A stretch of DNA of 41,038 bases from Bacteroidota bacterium (GCA_018698135.1 JABINZ010000128.1:1-41038), one strand, 5' to 3'; counted from the first letter of the stretch, positions 9,801 to 16,930 are shown. Numbers and translations are program-made. Notes: generated from the letters alone by a model not told the origin.

Positions 9801-10696
9801 TTCAAAACCCAGCACATAATTATCAGTTGCCGGGCACATATGATGTGCAGTTGAATATTATAACATCTTTTGCCTGTGTGGATACCATTTCTAAAACAAA
9901 ATATATTACGGTAAAAGGCCCACTAGCCGATTTTGAGGTCGATCCAGATACAATTTGCACCTATGAATTTGTTAAATTCACACTTATACAAAAAGAAAAT
10001 GTGAAGTTGTTTGAATGGGATTTTGGCGATGGCTATGTTGAAACCGGTCAGATCGATTCTATCCTTCATACATATTCAAGAGGTGGTGTGTTTTTTCCTA
10101 AGCTTATCTATGAAGATTCAACTGGCACATGTCGTAAATCAGCGGATGATCTTGTTTTTGTTTCACAAGTAATAGCTGATTTTCAACCAAGTGATACCAA
10201 CGGAACTGTTCCTCTGCTTATCGATTTCACAAATTTTTCATCAACAAATGCTATTTCATGGATTTGGAATTTTGGAGAAGGAGCAGATACCATGAGCGAA
10301 GATGCTGCTCATTATTATAAAATGGCAGGAGATTATCTGGTTTCCTTAATCGTTCAAAACGACTTTGGCTGTTTGGATAGTATTACCAAATTAATAGTTA
10401 TTGATCCTCTTGAAGCCTTGGTTGATTTTCCAAGCGCATTTACACCCAATGGGGATGGAAAAAACGATCAGGTTAAAGTTGAAGGCTATGGCGTTCGATT
10501 TAAAGAGTTACTTGGATTTCAGATATTCAACCGTTTTGGGGAGGTTGTTTTTGAAACAAGCGATCCTGAAATTGGATGGGATGGTTATTACAAAGGAAAA
10601 TTACAAAATATGGAAACCTATATTTATCTGGTTACTGTAAAAACATTTGAAGATCAGGTTATTTCAGAAAAAGGATATATTAGTTTGCTTTATTAA
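6854..10696 (+). CDS. Giant PKD-repeat adhesin with T9SS type B sorting domain
   Basis: 1280 residues with a signal peptide (about 1-27, ending VQAQ). It carries 14 PKD-type repeats of roughly 80 residues, recognisable by their W-x-F-G-(D/N)-G cores: WFWDFGNG, WTWDFGDG, YRWDFGDG, YFWSFGDG, YYFGNG, WYFSDG, WTFGDM, IDFGDG, WKFGNG, WHFGNG, WTFGDG, WDFGDN, WDFGDG and WNFGEG. Most repeats also have a conserved Cys early (e.g. GCNPI, GCVPF, GCAPL) and another in a late GC-x-D motif, so intradomain disulphides are plausible. The last 85 or so residues (FTPNGDGKNDQ, FNRFGEVVFE, WDGYYKGK) are the gliding-motility type B C-terminal domain that directs export through T9SS. It is probably a surface adhesin or filament, SprB-like in export but much shorter. 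It shares a palindromic promoter with its likely PorP/SprF partner. Confidence 0.92.
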   Translation: MQNKKSIFYTRIVISCIVILQVSIVQAQPIAKFTSDIVSGCNPIVVSFTDQSTGGPTTWFWDFGNGNTSTLQNPQVSYTVSGSYTVSLKATNSSGSNTISKTAYITVFKNPTANLTATSATNGCVPFTIGFSDQSIEGDGVVSKWTWDFGDGGISAAKNPTYTYSTSGVYNVSLHVVDINGCSDTRVYTSYITVNSKPKPQFSVNTSTYCSIPAAVTFTNSSTGNGTLTYRWDFGDGNTANSKDTTYTYLTSGTYNVKLVVTDQNGCSDSIIENSFVKINSIKASFKPDNDSICPGVLVAMNDASNGANSYFWSFGDGNTTTVPNPKYIYFNPGTYVVKLKVENTGNCKDSISKTILVDDIEAGYSAFPLQTCHIPFEVDFTDLSKNAVSWVYYFGNGDTSHSQNPTYSYQTVGSHQTSLVVKSAAGCTDSFAFKKQVNIEPPVAEFIGDTMRGCAPLTVNFTDKSFSNETIISWKWYFSDGDSSHLQNPTHTFYDDTTYQATLFIENDSGCVSFTYKIIEVGLKPIIDFIVMPDSNCAHDSVLFADMSTNPNGKPNDEWLWTFGDMMTGSGANVYHMHVDTGYMKTMLIVGQNGCYDTLIVDSSNYVLAPVSIVLPFFACDSPFNYTFIQIPKGVDHWEIDFGDGLKLDHLTNDTLTHTYGAYGNYKVKTKAYNDSTGCTWPNEIDVNIGHLDADFMFSDSTPCVGDSILFVLKTGSNFNTYWKFGNGNTSSDYLPLYAYNKPGTYRVDLLAIDFSGCRDSVSKFITVSSITADYQADSFICVPDQVVFTDLSSSDTTIVSWNWHFGNGQYSTNQNPTHNYVQSGTFSPRLIVVNAAGCADTIMKTASIFASKPTAGFYTLDNSLCLHDSAVFVNTSSGILSDYDWTFGDGSSSKDIVPGHIYSKAGQYSIRLIVTDTAGCKDTATVNNYIQVEDSVIANFFADTIFSNCYPLLVKFSDQSIASNIIYWEWDFGDNTALSFIQNPAHNYQLPGTYDVQLNIITSFACVDTISKTKYITVKGPLADFEVDPDTICTYEFVKFTLIQKENVKLFEWDFGDGYVETGQIDSILHTYSRGGVFFPKLIYEDSTGTCRKSADDLVFVSQVIADFQPSDTNGTVPLLIDFTNFSSTNAISWIWNFGEGADTMSEDAAHYYKMAGDYLVSLIVQNDFGCLDSITKLIVIDPLEALVDFPSAFTPNGDGKNDQVKVEGYGVRFKELLGFQIFNRFGEVVFETSDPEIGWDGYYKGKLQNMETYIYLVTVKTFEDQVISEKGYISLLY

Positions 10697-10745
10697 GAAA
10701 TCATTATTTATCAATACTATTAATCAAACACTAAAATCATCAAAC

Positions 10746-11759
10746 ATGAAAGCGTTAAAATGGATTGGAATTGTTTTAATACTACTTATTGCCATTCTCT
10801 TCGTTGTTTCTTTATTTTTACCGAGTGATTATTACACGGAGAAATCAAAAGTAATTGATGCTCCCACATGGTCTGTATTTGAGGAAGTTGCCGACTATAA
10901 CAACTGGCCAAAATGGGATCCATGGAATGCTGCTGACACAAATATGCAAAGTACAGTAGTTGGCGAAATGGGCGTTGGACAAGTGAGAAGCTGGGTTAGT
11001 GAAAGTCAGGGAAATGGATCAATGGAAACACTTGAGCTTGTAGAAAATGAGCTAAGCAAAGGCAAGCTGATGTTCGAAGGAATGGATAATCATGCTTTTA
11101 ATAAATTTGTATTGGAAGAAGTAGAAGGAGGAACAAAAGCAACTTGGTCAATTGAAGGCGATGTAGGTTTTAATCCGATTGCCAGATATTGGATGCTATT
11201 AGCAAAAGGACAAATGAAAAAATCCTTTGAAAATGGCTTGAATAACCTTCAGGCACTGTGTGAGGCAAAACCAAAAGAAAAGGCAGTAGTTGTTACTGTT
11301 GAAACAAAAGATTTTGAAGGTATTAACTACATCGGAATCAAACATGCATTAACAGATAAAAATACTTTTGGCCAAGTTATGGGGCAAGATTTTCAAGTTA
11401 TGATGGCGTTTATGGCGATTCATAAAATTGAAATGGCAGGCGCTCCATTTTCCCGTTATTTACAATGGAGCGATAAAGATGGTGACACCATTATTTTTGA
11501 AAGTTGCCTTCCTGTTGCTGACATTGGTAAAGGAGACGAAAATGTCTATTTCGGGCAAATTGAAGCTAGCAAAGTGGCAGCAGCCATGCACTTTGGTGCA
11601 TACGAAAAAATTGGACCTGTTTACTATGCAATAGAAGATTATATTGCTGAAAATGCTTTGGAAATAATTGGCGGTCCTTGGGAAGTTTATTTAACTGATC
11701 CAGGTAAAGAACCTGATCCAAGTAAATGGATGACAGAAGTTTATTATCCGATAAAATAA
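10746..11759 (+). CDS. SRPBCC (START-like) plus GyrI-like ligand-binding protein
   Basis: 337 residues from ATG 10746; an in-frame upstream extension to 10647 overlaps the adhesin gene and has no signal-like start. Residues 1-25 form one N-terminal membrane helix (KWIGIVLILLIAILFVVSLFL). Residues about 28-170 match the polyketide cyclase/SRPBCC pattern (VIDAPTWSVFEEVADYNNWPKWDPW). Residues about 180-337 form a GyrI-like/AraC effector-binding domain ending PWEVYLTDPGKEPDPSKWMTEVYYPI, with the expected acidic positions. This two-domain architecture is common in Bacteroidota and probably binds a small hydrophobic ligand; the ligand is unknown. It lies 49 bp after the adhesin and is followed by a hairpin terminator. 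Confidence 0.8.
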   Translation: MKALKWIGIVLILLIAILFVVSLFLPSDYYTEKSKVIDAPTWSVFEEVADYNNWPKWDPWNAADTNMQSTVVGEMGVGQVRSWVSESQGNGSMETLELVENELSKGKLMFEGMDNHAFNKFVLEEVEGGTKATWSIEGDVGFNPIARYWMLLAKGQMKKSFENGLNNLQALCEAKPKEKAVVVTVETKDFEGINYIGIKHALTDKNTFGQVMGQDFQVMMAFMAIHKIEMAGAPFSRYLQWSDKDGDTIIFESCLPVADIGKGDENVYFGQIEASKVAAAMHFGAYEKIGPVYYAIEDYIAENALEIIGGPWEVYLTDPGKEPDPSKWMTEVYYPIK

Positions 11760-11782
11760 AAGTTTTTTAACTCAAATAAACT

Positions 11783-11817
11783 AAGCTCCATCTTTTAGTA
11801 GATGGGGCTTTTTTTAT
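11783..11817. terminator. Hairpin terminator between convergent genes
   Basis: AGCTCCATC and GATGGGGCT pair (one G-U) around an 8-nt loop, followed by TTTTTTT on the plus strand. It ends the SRPBCC gene. It also lies directly after the stop of the last GldM-C-like gene, so it could serve both directions. Confidence 0.75.
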
Positions 11818-12476
11818 TCTTTTACTGTCAAAACGATAGCGCCAGGTAATTGCTTGCTCCCACCTTCTGGTACTTCAACATAAATGTTTGCGCAAATAAT
11901 TATATCTCCAACTTTGGGCTCCTTGAGCATGTTAAGAGCTGATTTATGCAACTTTGCACTACTACATGGATAAAATGATGCTGGTCCTTCCTTAGGTTGA
12001 TAAACGAATTTATATTTCGAGATTTTATAGTTTAAATCTTTCGGGCCTTCTAGGTTAACGGTTAATTCAGTCACATTTTTAACATTGTCGATACTAAGCT
12101 CCCCCTTTGACTCTCCACCAAAAGTTACAGTTGGACCTGAAATGTTTTTAATAGGGTATTTTACTCGACAAATAATAATATTTTTGTCATTTTTGACTTT
12201 GAAAAAAGTAATTATTGCCACTTTTTTCTGGTTCTCCTTCGTCTTGGGAATATGAATGACAAAAAGCCCTTTCTCAAATGTGACTTTTCCCTGATTGCAA
12301 ATGACTTTTACATTTGCTGCATTGATTTTCTTGTTTTTGAGTTCCAGCTTGTTGTTCCATCCAACATAAAGCGCATCTCCGCTATGATTAATAATTCTGG
12401 ACTTTCCCTTAAACTGTGCATTAGCACTTGAAAAAACCAGAGAAAAGGCGATTAAAGCAAATAGTATCTTTTTCAT
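11814..12476 (-). CDS. Secreted GldM C-terminal-like protein, paralogue 4
   Basis: 220 residues with a signal peptide (about 1-20, ending ANAQ). It is the most divergent of four tandem paralogues. The first beta domain (about 30-115) keeps ALYVGWNNKLEL, in the place of NVLYxGxxNPIxIxV in GldM, and FEKGLFVIHIP. The second (about 118-220) keeps VTFGGESKGELSI, KISKYKFVYQPKEGPASFYPC, PKVGDIIICANIYV and LPGAIVLTV, the order seen in the last periplasmic domain of GldM. The N-terminal membrane helix and helical domain of real GldM are absent, so it cannot be a motor subunit. It has Cys in both domains. It is the last gene of the run, 11 bp after paralogue 3. The GldM assignment comes from motif resemblance, not a profile search. 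Confidence 0.7.
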   Translation of the reverse strand: MKKILFALIAFSLVFSSANAQFKGKSRIINHSGDALYVGWNNKLELKNKKINAANVKVICNQGKVTFEKGLFVIHIPKTKENQKKVAIITFFKVKNDKNIIICRVKYPIKNISGPTVTFGGESKGELSIDNVKNVTELTVNLEGPKDLNYKISKYKFVYQPKEGPASFYPCSSAKLHKSALNMLKEPKVGDIIICANIYVEVPEGGSKQLPGAIVLTVKE

Positions 12477-12487
12477 AATTGTAATTT

Positions 12488-13159
12488 TTATTCGACAACT
12501 GATAACACAATTGAGCCGGGAAGTTGCCTGTTTCCTTTGGTTGCAATATCTGCAAATATTCTACTGACAATAATCACTGATCCGGCTTCAAGCCCATAAA
12601 TAACTTCCTTGACTTCTTGTGACAATTGAGTTCCTTTATGCTGGTAGGATGTACTTGTATTATCTGTCTTTTGTATAATGATTTCAAATGATGTTACTTG
12701 AAAAAGGATATCTCTATAATAGAACCAATCCATGTCCACATATACTGAATCCATATCCTTCAATTTGGCTTGTCTGATTTCTCCACCAGCATAGCCATTC
12801 AAAACAGGTGTTGGATTTGGAACCCGGAGAATATTAAACTCTTTTTTCCCAGCAGGAGTTAACTTTAAGTCTTCTTTAATAAATACAGAAATGGTCAGTT
12901 TCCAAATTTTCTGTCTCGAATCTTTTACAGACAAAAAATACTGTCCATCTTTTTTTGTTAGCAGTCCAAAATCTGTTTTCAGTTCAATTTGATCAAACTG
13001 ATAGCCCGGAACTGATACATTGATGGGGTTTTCCAAACCAATATAAACAATGCTAACAGCTTCTGCCGCAATTACTGCTTTTGGTGCTAAAGCTGGTTGG
13101 GCAAAAATTACAGAAGAAAACAGAATGAATGTGAGTAAGGCAAGAAATAACTTTTTCAT
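12488..13159 (-). CDS. Secreted GldM C-terminal-like protein, paralogue 3
   Basis: 223 residues with a signal peptide (about 1-20, ending IFAQ). The D3-like part (about 37-115) has VYIGLENPINVSVPG, then GLLTKKDGQYFLSVKD and FNILRVPNPTPVLNG, all close to the GldM pattern (xYxGxxNPxxxxVxG ... F-x-V/I-x-x-I/V-P-x-P ... G). The D4-like part (about 118-223) has GGEIRQAKL, VTSFEIIIQ, YGLEAGSVIIVSRIFAD and RQLPGSIVLSV. In GldM and PorM these domains project from the motor toward the GldK-GldN ring; here they form a free periplasmic or exported protein. A 99-bp gap separates this gene from paralogue 2, so a second promoter is possible, though I see no exact TAnnTTTG box there. Confidence 0.72.
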   Translation of the reverse strand: MKKLFLALLTFILFSSVIFAQPALAPKAVIAAEAVSIVYIGLENPINVSVPGYQFDQIELKTDFGLLTKKDGQYFLSVKDSRQKIWKLTISVFIKEDLKLTPAGKKEFNILRVPNPTPVLNGYAGGEIRQAKLKDMDSVYVDMDWFYYRDILFQVTSFEIIIQKTDNTSTSYQHKGTQLSQEVKEVIYGLEAGSVIIVSRIFADIATKGNRQLPGSIVLSVVE

Positions 13160-13258
13160 AATCGTGTATTTAGTTCACACAAACCTTTACAAATTTTTAA
13201 TATGTAAATATACAAAAAATAACGTTTAAATTGGGTTATTCGTATAAACAGATGCTTT

Positions 13259-13933
13259 TCATTCTACGGTTAATACAATAGCTCCTGGCAATTGTTTTGT
13301 TGAGTTGTTATTATAATGCGCATAAATGTTAGAGAATATCAAAATATCCCCTTTTTTAACATTTGAGAGTACTGCAATAATTTCTTCTGATATTGCAGCG
13401 CTATCACAAGGAATAAACTGGGCAAGGCCTTCAACAGGTTGAATAACAAATTTAAATTTATCAACGGTATAGGTTATTCCATCCAAAACATAATCAGGTT
13501 TAATAGTGATTTCTTTTACTGTTTTAACTTCCTCGGGGCTTATTGTTCCTCCACTTTTTGAACCAAAACAAGGATATGGGTGCAATACTTTTTTAATTTT
13601 AAAAGAGCTATTTCCTGCAAAATAAAAACTGTCGTTTATATTTACATAAACACTTAATACAGCCTCTCTAACCTTCCCTCTTGTATCTTTAACTTTAAGA
13701 ATATATTGGCCATTCTCTCCTGTCAATGTTCCTTGATTAGTTTTCACTTTTATCTGATCATTTGAATATCCTGGAACACTGACTGACAAAGTATTATCAA
13801 GGCCGAGATAAACTGCATTCATTTTAGAAGCAGAAACTACACAACTATAACTTACTGAGGAATCCAGTTCCTGAGCATAACTATTTCCGATAATTAAAGC
13901 AGTAAGGACAATATAACAAACCAGAGATCTCAT
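13259..13933 (-). CDS. Secreted GldM C-terminal-like protein, paralogue 2
   Basis: 224 residues from ATG 13933, which overlaps the stop of paralogue 1 as ATGA and gives a proper signal peptide (MRSLVCYIVLTALIIGNSYAQ). The longer open frame reaching 13996 adds 21 residues of no signal character and overlaps the upstream gene, so I reject it. GldM-like marks: AVYLGLDNTLSVSVPGYSND, GTLTGENGQYILKVKD, FKIKKVLHPYPCFGSKSGGTIS, YTVDKFKFVIQPVEG, VKKGDILIFSNIYA and LPGAIVLTVE. The overlap implies translational coupling and an equal dose of paralogues 1 and 2, possibly a heteromer. Confidence 0.72.
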   Translation of the reverse strand: MRSLVCYIVLTALIIGNSYAQELDSSVSYSCVVSASKMNAVYLGLDNTLSVSVPGYSNDQIKVKTNQGTLTGENGQYILKVKDTRGKVREAVLSVYVNINDSFYFAGNSSFKIKKVLHPYPCFGSKSGGTISPEEVKTVKEITIKPDYVLDGITYTVDKFKFVIQPVEGLAQFIPCDSAAISEEIIAVLSNVKKGDILIFSNIYAHYNNNSTKQLPGAIVLTVE

Positions 13934-14592
13934 CGCACTTCTATAATATGTGGCTCGCGAATAAGTCTGCTTGGCAACCCCGGGGCCGAATACCAAACAT
14001 TGGCAATTATGTATTTATCGCCTCTTTTAGGATTGTCAAATGATTTTTTCATTTCATCGGTAAGCATGTGACTTTTGCTTTTGTATATGCTTGCAAACCC
14101 ATTTTTAGGTTGATAAATAAATTCAAACTTATCTACCATAAAACTTAGATCAAATGGGAAATCTTCTAAACGAAGGGCAACAAAATTTCTTATTCGAATT
14201 TCTCCAGAATATGGATATGTTGAGCCAAAATAAATTGTAGGCTTTGGAATTGGCCTTATCCTGAAATACTTTGAGCACACATATTTAATATTGTTTGCTG
14301 TTGTCACATAAACCTTGATTTCAACTTTAGAAAAAACCTGACCATCATCTTTTATATGAAGCGAATATTCCCCTTTTTCTCCTTTTAATATTCCTATGGA
14401 CGATTCTGCAATGATATGCTCAGGAAGAACTCCCATTACAGCTATTGAAATAGGATTATCGATATCCAGATAAACTAAATTAAGCAGTTTGACTGAAATT
14501 ACAGGTGGTGGAATGAAAAACGAATCTGCAGTTTGTGCATGAGATGGACTAAACAAGAATAGAATTAAAACAAAAGCCAGGTAGTTTTTCAC
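13930..14592 (-). CDS. Secreted GldM C-terminal-like protein, paralogue 1
   Basis: 220 residues from a GTG start at 14592 with a signal peptide (about 1-19, ending SHAQ). It is the first gene of the minus-strand run. It shows the best GldM resemblance of the four: LVYLDIDNPISIAVMGV, GILKGEKGEYSLHIKDDG, YFRIRPIPKPTIYFG, then LRLEDFPFDLSFMVDKFEF, matching the GldM pattern in which LxDFDFDLxxxVxxF opens the last domain, and PKRGDKYIIANVWY. Its end (REPHIIEVR) departs from the LPGxIVLxV ending shared by the other three. It is divergent from the GldN-like genes over a 110-bp region. Role inferred: periplasmic partner of GldN-type proteins. Confidence 0.74.
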   Translation of the reverse strand: MKNYLAFVLILFLFSPSHAQTADSFFIPPPVISVKLLNLVYLDIDNPISIAVMGVLPEHIIAESSIGILKGEKGEYSLHIKDDGQVFSKVEIKVYVTTANNIKYVCSKYFRIRPIPKPTIYFGSTYPYSGEIRIRNFVALRLEDFPFDLSFMVDKFEFIYQPKNGFASIYKSKSHMLTDEMKKSFDNPKRGDKYIIANVWYSAPGLPSRLIREPHIIEVR

Positions 14593-14702
14593 GAATCCAG
14601 ATTTATTTTGATGCTTTTATAACGTTTGTTTTGTGTTTTATTATATATTTATTGGATTAAAATATACCATTTTTTCATATCAAGCGTTTAGAAAAATAAA
14701 AT

Positions 14703-15758
14703 ATGTTCCGAAAATTCGCTTTTCTACTTATACTCCATTTGTTTATTAATCAGCTTACTGCCCAGGAATTAACATACAGAAAAATTAATTTGAATGATTA
14801 TCTCGGCCAAAAAACAGTTGATGAACTCAATACACTTATTTATCATGAAGCCTTGTCAGGAAAAATAAAGGCCTACAAAACGGACACGCTTGTCAATAGT
14901 TATACGATCGAAGAACTTAATAGCTTGGGTGAATGGACAGATTGGATAGAAGTTTGTCCAGAGCCAAAATATCCGAATGATTGCTATGATTCAACAATAG
15001 TCAATGAGTTTAGGACAGATGATTTAATTGGAAACCTCATTGCCGAGAAATGGGCATTTGATTTAAAGAAAAAACAAATATTTGTTGAATACCACTCTTT
15101 TGCACTTATGCATAATTTAACCTATGCAGGATATGCTTTAGGAGAACAACCATTGTTCTGGATAGATTTAGATGACCTGGCTAAAATATTGAATCCTGAT
15201 GAGCTCAAACTGTTCATGGATGCATTGTTTAATGAAACACTTTCCTTTTACAATGATTTTGACGAAAATAGCGCAATAACAAAAAGACTCCTTTCGCCTA
15301 ATGACTATATTGGCAAATTTACTTTTCAGGAATATAATTCAAGCCTTTACTCTGCAGCACTTAACCAAGATATTCCTTCCTATAAAACTATTGCTCTTGA
15401 TTCTGCGTATGATATAAAAGCGCTGAAAAACAGGGGTAGCAAGGAATACGACAGATTTTATCCCGATCCTGAATATCCAGATTATGGATTTGACACTTTA
15501 TATACTAAATTTTGGAATCCAAAAGAAATAGAATCATTTATAATTTCTGAGCAGATTATCTTTGATAAGATAAGGTTTTCTTATAAATACAACATTCGTT
15601 CTATTGGATTACTGTATGTAACTCCAGATATACAAATTGATATTTGTTATTTCGCTTATACTGATTTGAAAAAAGCACTTAAAAAGTATGAAATAAGCGG
15701 ACTCACAAAAGCTATTTACAATGCAACTGTTGATCAGCATAAATTTCATAAAGACTAA
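14703..15758 (+). CDS. Secreted protein with two GldN/PorN-like repeats, paralogue A
   Basis: 351 residues with a signal peptide (about 1-20, ending LTAQ). Repeat 1 (about 26-180) follows GldN order: LSGKIKAYKT (compare the GxITAYxxxD stretch of GldN), a Cys-containing loop (VCPEPKYPNDC), IAEKWAFDLKKKQ (compare IKExWxFDKxxS), and EQPLFWIDLDDLAKIL with FWI at 152-154 (compare PLFWxYFPxxRxxL). Repeat 2 (about 197-345) repeats the layout (DYIGKFTFQEYNSSLYSAALNQDIPSYKT ... SEQIIFDKIRFSY ... YFAYTDLKKAL) but has lost the FW pair. GldN works in a periplasmic ring with GldK and contacts GldM; a double-repeat secreted version is unusual. The gene is paired with paralogue B 15 bp downstream. Assignment is by motif order, not a profile search. 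Confidence 0.68.
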   Translation: MFRKFAFLLILHLFINQLTAQELTYRKINLNDYLGQKTVDELNTLIYHEALSGKIKAYKTDTLVNSYTIEELNSLGEWTDWIEVCPEPKYPNDCYDSTIVNEFRTDDLIGNLIAEKWAFDLKKKQIFVEYHSFALMHNLTYAGYALGEQPLFWIDLDDLAKILNPDELKLFMDALFNETLSFYNDFDENSAITKRLLSPNDYIGKFTFQEYNSSLYSAALNQDIPSYKTIALDSAYDIKALKNRGSKEYDRFYPDPEYPDYGFDTLYTKFWNPKEIESFIISEQIIFDKIRFSYKYNIRSIGLLYVTPDIQIDICYFAYTDLKKALKKYEISGLTKAIYNATVDQHKFHKD

Positions 15759-15773
15759 TTCTGAAAATAAAGT

Positions 15774-16862
15774 ATGCACATTCATAAATTAAAATACAGC
15801 TTCATTTTTAAGGCAATTGTCCTCCAGCTTGTTTTAGTTTTTTTATGCAATAACCTTGTTGCCCAGCAACTAAGCTCACGAAAAATAAACTTAGACGATT
15901 TTCTTGGTCGAAAAACAATAGATGAATTCAACACACGTATTTATTATGCTGCTATTTCAGGAAAAATTAATGCATACAAAACCGAAAAATTAATCGAAAC
16001 CTATTCACCAGAAGAACGAAAGGGTGCTGGTGGAGTTGAATGCATTGTCGAAATTTGTCCTGATCAAGAAAATCCAGATTATTGCTACGATTCAATCCTG
16101 CTTAATCCTTTTAGCACAGAACAGATTCGTGGAAGCTACATTGCAGAACAATGGTGGTTGAATACAAAAAAGAATCAATTTGGAGCTAATTTTTATGCTT
16201 TTGCTCCTGCTTGTAACCTTATAATTGCTGGACAGAATTTGGGGACAAAACCACTATTCTGGATAAATTTAAGAGAGCTCAACAAAGTACTCAACAATTC
16301 TGAAATAATACTATTCAAGCAAGCCATTTTTAAGGAAACCCAATATGTTTACTCCGATTCAAAAGTTTTAAGTTCTAGAACGAAAAGAAAGATTGATTTA
16401 GAAGATTATATTGGAACAAACACCCTTTTCGACCAGAACTTGCTGATTTACAGCGCAGCATTCAAGCTAAAATGTCCAGCATATACTTCCGTTGATCTCG
16501 ATTCTGTTTATACTGCAATGGAGTTATTTTATCGGGGAACGGAAGACGTTTATGGATATCGTATTCCAGAACACCTCAATGATGAAATTGATTCGACATT
16601 AGTCACTACAAATCATAATGCTGAATTAAAACTAAATTCAATATCAGAAACTTTGCATTTTAATAAACAAGACTTTTCTTATACATCAGAGCTTAATGCT
16701 CTGGCATTACGAGAAAAATTATATACCAAAGGAGAAATTGATTTATTCTGGGTTTCGTATAAAGATTTGAAAAAAGTGCTTTCAAAACTCGAAATTGAAT
16801 TACTTACACACGCTATTTATAAAGCCACTGTTGATCAGCATCATATGTATAAAAGAGACTGA
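15774..16862 (+). CDS. Secreted protein with two GldN/PorN-like repeats, paralogue B
   Basis: 362 residues with a signal peptide (about 1-30, ending NLVAQ). It is clearly a paralogue of the preceding gene: both mature proteins begin with RKINLxDxLGxKT and end with ATVDQH. Repeat 1 (about 36-190) has ISGKINAYKT, IAEQWWLNTKKNQ, FAPACNLIIAG and TKPLFWINLRELNKVL. Repeat 2 (about 205-350) has DYIGTNTLFDQNLLIYSAA and EIDLFWVSYKDLKKVL, keeping the FW pair at 325-326 that paralogue A lost. Two Cys in the first-repeat loop (ICPDQENPDYC) are shared with paralogue A and could form a disulphide. It is the last gene of the plus-strand operon. Function unknown beyond the GldN resemblance. Confidence 0.68.
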   Translation: MHIHKLKYSFIFKAIVLQLVLVFLCNNLVAQQLSSRKINLDDFLGRKTIDEFNTRIYYAAISGKINAYKTEKLIETYSPEERKGAGGVECIVEICPDQENPDYCYDSILLNPFSTEQIRGSYIAEQWWLNTKKNQFGANFYAFAPACNLIIAGQNLGTKPLFWINLRELNKVLNNSEIILFKQAIFKETQYVYSDSKVLSSRTKRKIDLEDYIGTNTLFDQNLLIYSAAFKLKCPAYTSVDLDSVYTAMELFYRGTEDVYGYRIPEHLNDEIDSTLVTTNHNAELKLNSISETLHFNKQDFSYTSELNALALREKLYTKGEIDLFWVSYKDLKKVLSKLEIELLTHAIYKATVDQHHMYKRD

Positions 16863-16880
16863 TTTTCCCTTTTGTCTTAT

Positions 16881-16916
16881 ACTATGATTTACATGATTAT
16901 TTGATGAGCTATGATT
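16881..16916 (+). repeat. Inverted copy of the GxxExxY-cassette repeat
   Basis: The sequence starts ACTATGATT, contains ATGATT and ATGA, and ends CTATGATT. It aligns imperfectly with the reverse complement of the repeat at 17432-17469. With that repeat it forms an inverted pair enclosing the GxxExxY gene. Confidence 0.45.
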
Positions 16917-16930
16917 CTTATTATTCATTA

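Noticed and set aside
10647-10745. 33-codon N-terminal extension of the SRPBCC-GyrI-like gene
   Set aside because: It overlaps the end of the adhesin gene and lacks signal or domain character; ATG 10746 begins directly with the membrane helix.
13934-13996. 21-codon extension of GldM-like paralogue 2
   Set aside because: It lies inside paralogue 1 and would bury the signal peptide; the ATGA overlap at 13930-13933 gives a better start.
11814-14592. The four paralogues as PKD or Ig-like adhesin fragments
   Set aside because: They lack the WxFGDG core, and the motif order fits GldM domains better; they also carry no sorting tail.
14593-14702. Exact TAnnTTTG promoter boxes between the GldM-like and GldN-like operons
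   Set aside because: Only near matches exist (TATATTTA at 14644-14651), with no -33 element at the right spacing.
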